A stretch of 5,776 nt of DNA from VGWB01 sp964480945 (GTDB lineage Bacteria > Bacteroidota > Ignavibacteria > UBA10030): contig CAYZRX010000125.1 of NCBI GenBank assembly GCA_964480945.1, positions 1-5,776 on the forward strand, written 5' to 3'. The notes under the pieces are model-generated. The model did no database searches. It was not told the DNA's origin and worked only from the letters and a program-made list of their open reading frames with translations. The translations under genes were made by a program, and so were the position numbers. Numbering within the stretch: position 1 is the first letter of the stretch; every line of letters begins with the position of its first letter. Positions 1-5,776 of this stretch are shown one piece after another.

Positions 1-2129
1 CATTTCCGGAGATCTGTTGCCATACACTCCACGACTTGCAGGTCCTCAACGACCGGGAGAAGGTCTCGTTCAAAGTCGACGACGAGACCAGACGACGCTA
101 CGACGAGGAAATCATCCCGTTCTGGAGCGGAAAGACGATGAGGGAGAAGATTCTCTCCGAGGTGGCGGACGAGTGGAAGCTCGCTTATGAAAGCGGCATC
201 TTTACCGAGTTTATGGAGCAGAGGGCACCGGGGCACACGGTCCTCGATGGCAAGATCTACCGGAAGGGGTTTCTCCAGTTCAAGGCTGAGATCGCCGAAG
301 CCATTCGGAACCTCGACTTCTTCAATGATCCCGATGCGCTCCGGAAGCGGGAGGAGTTGCGTGCGATGAACGTCTGTGCCGACGGGATCATCACGTTCGC
401 CCGGCGGCATGCTGAGAGGGCGAAGGAGCTGGCTGCGAACGAGGATGACGCGCAAAGGAAAGCGGAGCTCGAGCGCATTGCCGAAATCTGTCAGTACGTT
501 CCTGCCAATGCGCCGCGAGATTTCTGGGAGGCGCTGCAATATTACTGGTTTGTGCACCTGGGCGTGATCACGGAGCTGAATCCCTGGGACGCATTCAATC
601 CGGGGCGGCTGGACCAGCACCTCCTTCCATTCTATAAGAAGGGGATCAAAGACGGCACGTTCACCCGCGAGCAGGCGAAGGAGCTCCTCGAGTGTTTTTG
701 GGTGAAATTCAACAACCAGCCCGCACCTCCGAAAGTCGGAGTGACGGCAGCCGAGAGTTCAACCTACACGGACTTCGCGAACATCAACTCCGGCGGACTC
801 CGTCCGGACGGCGGCGACGGCGTGAACGAGGTGACCTATCTTGTCCTCGAAGTGATCGACGAGATGCGGTTGGTGCAGCCGAGCTCCAACATTCAGCTGA
901 GCCGGAAGAACCCGGACGAGTTTCTGAAGGCGGCGTGCAGGATCATCCGAAAAGGGTGGGGGCAGCCTTCGATCTTCAACGCCGATGCCGTCATCGAAGA
1001 ATTGCTGCGCCAGGGAAAGGACATCGTCGATGCGCGCTGTGGGGGGACGAGCGGGTGCGTCGAGACCGGAGCGTTCGGGAAAGAGAGCTATATCCTGACC
1101 GGATATCTGAATTTGCCGAAGATTCTCGAAGTCGCGCTTCACAACGGTTTTGATCCGCGGACGAAGAAACAGATCGGGCCGGAGACCGGCGCGATCGGGG
1201 AGTTCTCTACGTTCGAAAGCGTGCTGGAGGCATTCAAGGGACAGCTCTCCTATTTCGTCGATGTCAAGATTCGCGGGAGCAATATCATCGATCGCCTCTT
1301 CGCGGAGTATCTGCCGGTACCGTTTCTTTCCATTCTGATCGATGACTGCATCGCCAACGGCAGGGACTACAATGACGGCGGCGCGCGCTACAACACGAAC
1401 TACATCCAGGGGGTGGGGATCGGGACCGTCACCGATAGCTTGGCGGCGATCAAGCATCACGTCTTCGACAAGAGGGCGCTTTCGCTCCCGGCGCTTCTTG
1501 AAATCCTTGATGTCGATTTCGAGCACAATGAGAAAGCCCGGCTGATGTTGGTGAACGACACGCCGCGGTACGGGAACGACGACGATTATGCGGATGATAT
1601 CATGCGAGCCGTGTTCGAGGCCTTCTACGCGGACGTGAACGGGCGAAGGAACACAAAGGGTGGCGTCTTCCGCATCAACATGCTGCCGACGACCTGCCAT
1701 ATCTACTTCGGCTCGATAACCGGGGCGACTGCTGACGGTCGGAAGGCGTGGGCGCCCATGTCTGAAGGAATCTCGCCCGTCCAGGGTGCGGACCGGCGCG
1801 GCCCAACGGCCGTACTGAAATCTGCGTCAAAAATGGACCACGTGCGCACCGGGGGCACGCTTCTCAATCAGAAATTCACTCCTCAGCTGCTGGAGGACGA
1901 GAAGGGCATCAACAGTCTCGTCCATTTGGTCCGATCGTACTTCAAGCTCGGGGGCCACCACATTCAATTCAACGTCATCCGCGCCGATACGCTCCGCGAG
2001 GCGCAGCGTCACCCTGAGAAGTATCGAGACCTCATCGTCCGCGTCGCCGGCTACAGCGACTACTTCTGCGATCTGAGTAAGGCCTTGCAAGACGAGATCA
2101 TTTCGAGAACCGAGCACCAGTCCTTCTAG
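1..2129 (+). CDS. hypD: trans-4-hydroxy-L-proline dehydratase (glycyl radical enzyme), 5' partial
   Basis: Glycyl radical enzyme expected to dehydrate trans-4-hydroxy-L-proline to 1-pyrroline-5-carboxylate in the anaerobic cytoplasm. The frame is open from the left edge (first whole codon at 3), and the first residues, FPEICCHTLHDL, already match the family. The true start is therefore outside the window, with about 82 residues missing relative to Clostridioides difficile HypD (about 789 aa, from memory); 708 residues are visible. The thiyl-radical Cys is codon 1056-1058 in SGCVETG, with the base Glu at 1062-1064. The glycyl radical Gly is codon 2049-2051 in RVAGYSDYF, near the C-terminus. 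Spacing matches C. difficile C434/E436/G765 with no net indel. Residues equivalent to its F152, H160, S334, D339, Y450 and T645 are also present (codons 210, 234, 756, 771, 1104 and 1689). The protein needs a radical-SAM activase (HypE), which is not in view. The symbol is unrelated to hydrogenase-maturation hypD. Family certain; substrate very likely. Confidence 0.93.
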   Translation, partial: FPEICCHTLHDLQVLNDREKVSFKVDDETRRRYDEEIIPFWSGKTMREKILSEVADEWKLAYESGIFTEFMEQRAPGHTVLDGKIYRKGFLQFKAEIAEAIRNLDFFNDPDALRKREELRAMNVCADGIITFARRHAERAKELAANEDDAQRKAELERIAEICQYVPANAPRDFWEALQYYWFVHLGVITELNPWDAFNPGRLDQHLLPFYKKGIKDGTFTREQAKELLECFWVKFNNQPAPPKVGVTAAESSTYTDFANINSGGLRPDGGDGVNEVTYLVLEVIDEMRLVQPSSNIQLSRKNPDEFLKAACRIIRKGWGQPSIFNADAVIEELLRQGKDIVDARCGGTSGCVETGAFGKESYILTGYLNLPKILEVALHNGFDPRTKKQIGPETGAIGEFSTFESVLEAFKGQLSYFVDVKIRGSNIIDRLFAEYLPVPFLSILIDDCIANGRDYNDGGARYNTNYIQGVGIGTVTDSLAAIKHHVFDKRALSLPALLEILDVDFEHNEKARLMLVNDTPRYGNDDDYADDIMRAVFEAFYADVNGRRNTKGGVFRINMLPTTCHIYFGSITGATADGRKAWAPMSEGISPVQGADRRGPTAVLKSASKMDHVRTGGTLLNQKFTPQLLEDEKGINSLVHLVRSYFKLGGHHIQFNVIRADTLREAQRHPEKYRDLIVRVAGYSDYFCDLSKALQDEIISRTEHQSF

Positions 2130-2145
2130 TATGGGCGGAAGGGGA

Positions 2146-2171
2146 TCGTGGGGTGGTGCCCGACCCCGTGA
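2146..2171 (+). other. possible stem-loop after hypD
   Basis: TCGTGGGGT (2146-2154) can pair with ACCCCGTGA (2163-2171) to form nine base pairs, two of them G-U, around an 8-base loop. It lies 17 bases after the hypD stop. No T-run follows, so it is not a classical intrinsic terminator. It could protect the 3' end of hypD mRNA or be chance in GC-rich DNA. Confidence 0.25.
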
Positions 2172-2182
2172 GGCGTCTCTTC

Positions 2183-2203
2183 GCGCGCGGCTCTGCGCGC
2201 TTT
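2183..2203 (+). terminator. weak terminator-like hairpin between hypD and the HAD gene
   Basis: GCGCGC (2183-2188) and GCGCGC (2195-2200) are self-complementary, giving a six-pair all-GC stem with a 6-base loop followed by only TTT (2201-2203). The short stem and short T-run make this a poor terminator at best. It ends about 20 bases before the next ATG, so it could equally hinder or tune ribosome access to that start. Confidence 0.22.
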
Positions 2204-2222
2204 CGAATGTTCGTCGGCGCAT

Positions 2223-2888
2223 ATGATAACAGTCGTGATCTATGACCTCGACGGTCTTCTGATGGATACCGAGCCGGTGTGGCATCAAGCGAGGGTGGAT
2301 CTCTTCAAGCAGTTCGGGCTGATATGGACCAGAGAGGATCAGGAGCGGTGCATGGGTGTGAGCACGGCCGCTTGGGTGAACGCAATGGCTGAGAAGCTTG
2401 CCGGCCGCCTAACGCCCCCGATGGTGATGGAGGAGATCTTGAATCGAATGTCGGAGAGCTACGCAAGGGGAGCTGTTCGGATTCTTCCCGGGGCGCAGCA
2501 AGCCCTCGAGTTTACGGCCGGAAGATTCCGGCTCGGCCTGGCTTCGGGATCCCCGCGCCTTCTGATCGATGCAGCGCTCAGGGGCGCGAAGTGGACTCAG
2601 TATTTTGAAGAGGTTCTCTCCAGTGACGATGTCGGCTTGGGAAAGCCCGCGCCGGACATCTACGTCGAGATCATGCGGAGGATGAGGATCCGGGGCGATG
2701 CGGCGGTCGTCGTCGAGGATTCGGGCAACGGCATCCTCGCGGGGTTCGCCGCGGGCGCGAAGGTCGTTGCGGTGCCGAATCGCTTCATGAGACCTTCCGC
2801 AGACGTCCTCAGCAAAGCGAGCGTTGTTGTTGACTCGCTGGAGAGCCTGCCGGAAGCCATTGATCGAATCAGACTTTCAGAGACGTAG
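2223..2888 (+). CDS. HAD-superfamily phosphatase, YniC/HxpB-like
   Basis: A 221-residue cytoplasmic haloacid-dehalogenase-type hydrolase, normal length for subfamily IA enzymes with a helical cap. Motif I is DLDG (Asp8 nucleophile, Asp10 acid/base), followed by LLMDTEPVW, which resembles the E. coli hexitol/2-deoxyglucose-6-phosphate phosphatase group (YniC/HxpB). Motif II is Ser108 in LASGSP, motif III is Lys141 in GLGKPAPDIY, and motif IV is Glu165-Asp166 in VVVEDSGNG, so the catalytic set is complete. The cap occupies roughly residues 16-85. The ATG at 2223 is the first usual start after an in-frame stop at 2169-2171 and places the first beta strand at the N-terminus as expected, but no clear Shine-Dalgarno precedes it. 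It lies 93 bases after hypD on the same strand. The substrate is probably a sugar or sugar-alcohol phosphate; a beta-phosphoglucomutase-like role is less likely. The family is clear, but the exact substrate cannot be told from sequence. Confidence 0.9.
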   Translation: MITVVIYDLDGLLMDTEPVWHQARVDLFKQFGLIWTREDQERCMGVSTAAWVNAMAEKLAGRLTPPMVMEEILNRMSESYARGAVRILPGAQQALEFTAGRFRLGLASGSPRLLIDAALRGAKWTQYFEEVLSSDDVGLGKPAPDIYVEIMRRMRIRGDAAVVVEDSGNGILAGFAAGAKVVAVPNRFMRPSADVLSKASVVVDSLESLPEAIDRIRLSET

Positions 2889-2958
2889 GAGAGAGCGCAC
2901 GACCGGAATGGAAAGGGGCTGTCCGGAAAAGAGAACTCGCGCATCCTCGATTTCGATC

Positions 2959-2966
2959 TATTTTTG
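2959..2966 (+). promoter_or_regulatory. possible Bacteroidota-type -7 box upstream of the GH95 gene
   Basis: TATTTTTG matches the TAnnTTTG -7 consensus used by the primary sigma factor of Bacteroidota, 51 bases before the GH95 ATG, in a locally AT-rich patch of an otherwise GC-rich region. No TTTG -33 element is seen at the expected distance upstream. It is relevant only if the host belongs to that phylum or a relative. Confidence 0.25.
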
Positions 2967-2985
2967 GGAAAAACTTGTCACACAA

Positions 2986-3000
2986 TCCATCAGTCCATCA
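2986..3000 (+). repeat. short direct repeat in the GH95 leader
   Basis: TCCATCA occurs twice (2986-2992 and 2994-3000), separated by one G, between the possible promoter and the ribosome binding site of the GH95 gene. It could be a small regulator-binding or translational element, but two 7-base copies are also plausible by chance. Confidence 0.2.
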
Positions 3001-3003
3001 ATC

Positions 3004-3009
3004 GAAAGG
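3004..3009 (+). promoter_or_regulatory. ribosome binding site that fixes the GH95 start
   Basis: GAAAGG ends 7 bases before the ATG at 3017, a good Shine-Dalgarno match and spacing. It favours this ATG over the in-frame TTG at 2975, which would add 14 polar residues in front of the signal peptide. Confidence 0.6.
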
Positions 3010-3016
3010 TAGCCGC

Positions 3017-5284
3017 ATGCATCTACTTCGAACCGCCGCACACGTTCCGAGAATCATACCGCTGCTTGTGCTCGTGGCCTTCTGCACGTCTGAGTTGCAG
3101 AGCCGCACCGCGAGCACCACTCCCAACGGGGACGCGAAATTTGTTCTGTGGTATCGCCAGCCGGCCAAGCAATGGACGGAAGCTCTCCCGGTCGGCAATG
3201 GTCGTCTCGCAGCGATGGTTTTCGGCAAGACCGACCAGGAACGAATTCAGCTCAACGAGGAAACGTTTTGGTCCGGAGGACCATACGATCCCAGTCGAAC
3301 GGGAGGGCCAGAGGCGCTGCCCGAGATCCGCCGCCTCATCTTCGCTGGGGAATATATGAAGGCCCACATGCTGTTCAGCCGAACGATGATGGGCATGCCC
3401 GTCGAGCAGATGAAGTATGCGCCGCTCGCTGATCTGCTGTTGACGTTCCCAAATGACACCAATGTGACGGAGTACCGGCGTGAGCTCGATCTGGACAAGG
3501 CGCTCGTGACGGTCACGTACAAAGTGGGCGGTGTCCTGTACAAGCGGGAAGTCTTCTCGAGTCCAGTCGATCAGGTCATCGTGGTCAGGATGACGGCCGA
3601 CAAGCCGCACAGCATTTCCTTCCTTGCCAACCTCCACGGTGTCCGGAACATCCAACACTCAAACTACGGAACCGATTACTTTCAGATGGACGGCGTTCCG
3701 CCCGACGGGTTGGTGGTCCACGGTAGATCAACAGATTACCTCGGCGTCCGGAGCCAGCTCAAGCACGTCTGCCGGCTGAAAGCAGTCGCAGAGGGAGGCA
3801 CTCTCAGCGTCAACGAGACGGACCTGACGGTGACCAACGCTGATGCCGTGACTCTCTTCATCGCGGCCGCCACNNNNNNNNNNNNNNNNNNNNNNNNNNN
3901 NNNNNNNNNNNNNNNNNNNNNNNNNNNNNNNNNNNNNNNNNNNNNNNNNNNNNNNNNNNNNNNNNNNNNNNNNTCGAGCTCCCGCCCCGGGGATCTCCCT
4001 GCAAACCTTCAGGGGAAATGGAATGAGGACTCGAACCCGTGGTGGGACAGCAAGTACACCACGAACATCAATCTCCAAATGAACTACTGGATTGCGGAGT
4101 CGGCCAATCTCGCTGAATGCGTCGAGCCGCTGATTGAGATGATGAAGGAGATCGCTGAGGGTCCGGGCGCCGAGGTGGCACGGAAGCACTACGGTGCCAA
4201 CGGGTGGGTTCTGCACCAGAACACCGATATTTGGCTGGCGAGTGCGCCGATGGATGGCCCGACGTGGGGCACGTTCTCTACGGGAGGGGCGTGGCTCTGC
4301 ACGCAGCTGTGGGATCACTATGTCTACGGCGGCGACGAACAATATCTCAAGAAGATCTATCCCATTCTGAAAGGCTCGGTGGAGTTCTTCCTGAGCACGC
4401 TCGTGCAGCATCCGACGCGTGGGTGGCTTGTCACGTGCCCCTCGATGTCGCCGGAAAACTTCCCGAAGCGCGAAGGGAATGGTCGATACTTCGATGAAAT
4501 AACGGGCCTCTATCTTCCCGGCACAACCATCTGTGCGGGCTCGACGATCGACATGGAGATCCTCCGCGCGTTGTTCGATGAGTACGCGAGCGCGGCGCAG
4601 ATCCTGGGAGTCGACAAAGAGCTCCGGGAGAAAGTCTTGAGCACCCGTGCCCGTCTTGCGCCTCTTCAAATCGGCAAGGATGGTCACCTGCAGGAATGGC
4701 TCCAAGACTGGGAGAGCATGGAGCCTCAGCATCGGCACCTGTCGCTCCTGTGGGGTCTCTACCCCGGGGACGACATCACGCCGGGGTCGAAGCCGGAGAT
4801 CGTTGAAGCAGCCCGGAAATCGCTGATCGCCCGTGGCGATGGCGGTTGCGGTTGGTCGCAGTCCTGGAAAATGTGCCTCTGGGCTCGTTTATTGGACAGC
4901 GAGCGGGCTCTTGGGGCATTCAAGTTCCTCGTCACGGGGAACACGTTCCCCGATCTCTTCTGTCGCTGCGGAAAGGCGATGCAGGTGGATGGAACGTTTG
5001 GCGCCGGCGCTGGCATCGCGGAAATGCTGATGCAATCGTACAGCGGAGAGATCTCGCTTCTTCCTGCGCTACCCGGAGAATGGGCACAGGGTCACGTGCG
5101 CGGTCTGCGGGCCCGGGGGGGCTTCGAGCTTGAATTCTCATGGAAAAACAAGAAGCTCGCCGGTGTGACGGTGCGGTCCCTCGTCGGCGGCGTGTGTCAC
5201 CTTCGTTACGGAGAGAAGGTGAAAGAGTTCTCCACAACACCGATGAAGACGTACACGTTGAACGCGGACCTTCAACTTCAATGA
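3017..5284 (+). CDS. secreted GH95 alpha-L-fucosidase / alpha-L-galactosidase, interrupted by an assembly gap
   Basis: Inverting exo-glycosidase that removes terminal alpha-1,2-linked L-fucose or L-galactose. Residues 1-29 form a signal peptide (RIIPLLVLVAF core); Cys23 follows VAF, an imperfect lipobox, so lipoprotein anchoring is uncertain. The N-terminal beta-sandwich carries the family hallmarks EALPVGNGRLAAMVFG and LNEETFWSGGPYDP. After the gap come LPANLQGKWNE and TTNINLQMNYW, with the paired Asn (codons 4064 and 4070) equivalent to Asn421/Asn423 of Bifidobacterium AfcA. The general acid Glu is in CPSMSPENFP (codon 4454, AfcA Glu566). The Asp is in QVDGTFGAGAGIAEML (codon 4988, AfcA Asp766). 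The (alpha/alpha)6 barrel is followed by the C-terminal LRARGGFELEFSW segment. The reading frame continues in phase through 100 N at 3874-3973; 722 residues are visible, and the family usually has about 800. It is 128 bases after the HAD gene and overlaps the next gene by 4 bases. Family certain; fucose versus galactose open. Confidence 0.94.
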   Translation: MHLLRTAAHVPRIIPLLVLVAFCTSELQSRTASTTPNGDAKFVLWYRQPAKQWTEALPVGNGRLAAMVFGKTDQERIQLNEETFWSGGPYDPSRTGGPEALPEIRRLIFAGEYMKAHMLFSRTMMGMPVEQMKYAPLADLLLTFPNDTNVTEYRRELDLDKALVTVTYKVGGVLYKREVFSSPVDQVIVVRMTADKPHSISFLANLHGVRNIQHSNYGTDYFQMDGVPPDGLVVHGRSTDYLGVRSQLKHVCRLKAVAEGGTLSVNETDLTVTNADAVTLFIAAAXXXXXXXXXXXXXXXXXXXXXXXXXXXXXXXXXXSSSRPGDLPANLQGKWNEDSNPWWDSKYTTNINLQMNYWIAESANLAECVEPLIEMMKEIAEGPGAEVARKHYGANGWVLHQNTDIWLASAPMDGPTWGTFSTGGAWLCTQLWDHYVYGGDEQYLKKIYPILKGSVEFFLSTLVQHPTRGWLVTCPSMSPENFPKREGNGRYFDEITGLYLPGTTICAGSTIDMEILRALFDEYASAAQILGVDKELREKVLSTRARLAPLQIGKDGHLQEWLQDWESMEPQHRHLSLLWGLYPGDDITPGSKPEIVEAARKSLIARGDGGCGWSQSWKMCLWARLLDSERALGAFKFLVTGNTFPDLFCRCGKAMQVDGTFGAGAGIAEMLMQSYSGEISLLPALPGEWAQGHVRGLRARGGFELEFSWKNKKLAGVTVRSLVGGVCHLRYGEKVKEFSTTPMKTYTLNADLQLQ
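3874..3973. other. assembly gap (100 N) inside the GH95 gene
   Basis: Exactly 100 undetermined bases, the conventional placeholder for a scaffold gap of unknown length. The left flank ends in LFIAAA plus ACN, which is Thr whatever the third base; the right flank resumes at SSSRPGDLPANLQG. Both flanks are parts of one GH95 protein in the expected order, so the join is credible. In GH95 homologues, as I remember them, about 85-95 residues separate these motifs, against 33 codons here, so roughly 150-190 bases more than the placeholder are probably missing. Confidence 0.95.
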
Positions 5285-5776
5285 AGAGGATAGCCGCACG
5301 GGGTCGCTGGAGCGCAATTGTCGGGAGTTTAGCTCTGGCCATCGTCGTTTGGCCGGGCCTCCTGCAGAGCCAGTGGATTTTGCAGCGGAGTGGAACGACG
5401 GAACGACTCCGGGCGGTCTGCGCGGTGAACGAGCGGATTGTCTGGGCGAGCGGGAACCGGGGAACGTACGTGGTGACGACGGACGGCGGCGAGCATTGGC
5501 GCGCAGGAAGAGTGCCTGGTGCCGATACGCTCGATTTCAGAGACGTCTACGCGGCCGATGCTCAGACAGCGTATCTTTTGAGCATCGGCCCCGGGGAATC
5601 ATCGCGGGTCTACAAGACGGTCAACGGCGGGAAGAGCTGGCGGCTGCAATTCGTGGACCGCACTCCAAGGGCCTTCTTCGACGCGTTCGCCTTCTGGGAT
5701 GCGAACCACGGTATCGCCGTCAGTGATGAGGTTGATGGAAGACTTGTGCTCATCCGGACCAACGATGGAGGTCGTC
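5281..5776 (+). CDS. secreted Asp-box/BNR (Ycf48-like) beta-propeller protein, 3' partial
   Basis: An open frame of 165 residues runs to the right edge without a stop, so the 3' end is missing. Residues 1-30 look like a signal peptide: MKRIAARGRW basic region, hydrophobic VGSLALAIVVWPGLL, and possible cleavage near LQS-Q. The mature part has repeated Asp-box-type turns, TTDGGEHW (66-73), TVNGGKSW (113-120) and the beginning of a third, TNDGGR (160-165), spaced about 47 residues apart as blades of a beta-propeller. The stretch from WILQRSGTTERLRAV through TLDFRDVYA and FFDAFAFWD resembles proteins annotated as Ycf48-related / photosystem II stability factor-like or BNR-repeat glycosyl hydrolase, common in non-photosynthetic bacteria. 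Enzymatic activity is unproven for this group. The ATG overlaps the GH95 stop codon as ATGA and no Shine-Dalgarno is evident, suggesting translational coupling with GH95. Both products are exported, which fits a shared extracytoplasmic setting. Family fairly sure; function unknown. Confidence 0.85.
   Translation, partial: MKRIAARGRWSAIVGSLALAIVVWPGLLQSQWILQRSGTTERLRAVCAVNERIVWASGNRGTYVVTTDGGEHWRAGRVPGADTLDFRDVYAADAQTAYLLSIGPGESSRVYKTVNGGKSWRLQFVDRTPRAFFDAFAFWDANHGIAVSDEVDGRLVLIRTNDGGR

Noticed and set aside
36..38. TTG at 36 as the start of the hypD gene
   Set aside because: Codons from 3 onward already encode conserved family sequence (FPEICCHTL), so the gene begins left of the window.
759..1700. 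313-codon open frame on the minus strand inside hypD
   Set aside because: It lies wholly opposite a clear conserved gene and its Arg/Asp/Val-rich product matches no family I know; this is a usual by-product of GC-rich codon use.
2903..2926. CCGGA/TCCGG inverted repeat after the HAD gene, as a terminator
   Set aside because: The stem is only five pairs with a 14-base loop, and it is followed by A residues where a terminator would have T residues.
2975..2977. TTG at 2975 as the GH95 start
   Set aside because: It has no ribosome binding site and would bury the signal peptide behind 14 polar residues; the ATG at 3017 has GAAAGG at good spacing.
3863..3870. NotI-like GCGGCCGC just before the gap, as a cloning linker
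   Set aside because: It encodes the Ala run of the conserved LFIAAAT segment, so it is native coding sequence.
3974..3998. Polylinker-like GAGCTC/CCCGGGGATC pattern just after the gap, as vector contamination
   Set aside because: The bases differ from a true polylinker and encode the conserved GH95 motif SSSRPGDLP in frame.
3728..4738. 336-codon open frame on the minus strand across the gap in GH95
   Set aside because: It crosses 100 undetermined bases and is antisense to conserved GH95 catalytic regions.
5349..5726. 125-codon + strand open frame near the right edge
   Set aside because: It is an out-of-frame shadow. The frame starting at 5281 has a signal peptide, Asp-box repeats and stays open to the end of the window.

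Overview
The window carries four protein-coding genes, all on the + strand and tightly packed. They are (1) the 3' ~90% of a glycyl radical enzyme that reads as trans-4-hydroxy-L-proline dehydratase (HypD), (2) a small HAD-family sugar-phosphate phosphatase, (3) a secreted GH95 alpha-L-fucosidase / alpha-L-galactosidase interrupted by a 100-N assembly gap, and (4) the 5' part of a secreted Asp-box/BNR (Ycf48-like) beta-propeller protein that runs off the right edge. No tRNA, rRNA, CRISPR array, insertion sequence or phage gene is visible.

The organism looks like an anaerobic or facultative, saccharolytic and amino-acid-using bacterium. Glycyl radical enzymes are oxygen-sensitive, and two of the four products have export signals. 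GC is moderately high by eye. One TAnnTTTG box lies upstream of the glycosidase, and the Ycf48-like protein is of a kind common in Bacteroidota/Ignavibacteriota/Acidobacteriota-type genomes. This hints at the Bacteroidota-Ignavibacteriota side of the tree, but weakly. The run of exactly 100 N is a scaffold placeholder, so the source is a draft assembly, possibly metagenomic.

Layout: hypD (1-2129, 5' end outside the window); a 93-base spacer with two possible stem-loops; the HAD phosphatase (2223-2888); a 128-base spacer with a possible promoter and a good ribosome binding site; GH95 (3017-5284, gap 3874-3973); and the beta-propeller gene (5281 to the window end), whose ATG overlaps the GH95 stop codon as ATGA. 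Genes 3 and 4 are probably one translationally coupled unit. Whether genes 1-2 are co-transcribed with 3-4 is not shown.

A possible common theme is catabolism of hydroxyproline-rich glycoproteins, such as plant arabinogalactan proteins/extensins or animal collagen plus fucosylated glycans. The exported GH95 would remove terminal L-fucose or L-galactose, and HypD would feed free 4-hydroxyproline to 1-pyrroline-5-carboxylate and then proline. This is an inference from adjacency only. No entirely new system is evident; the points most worth a second look are the GH95 specificity residue, the understated gap, the HypD/GH95 neighbourhood and the ATGA-coupled propeller gene.
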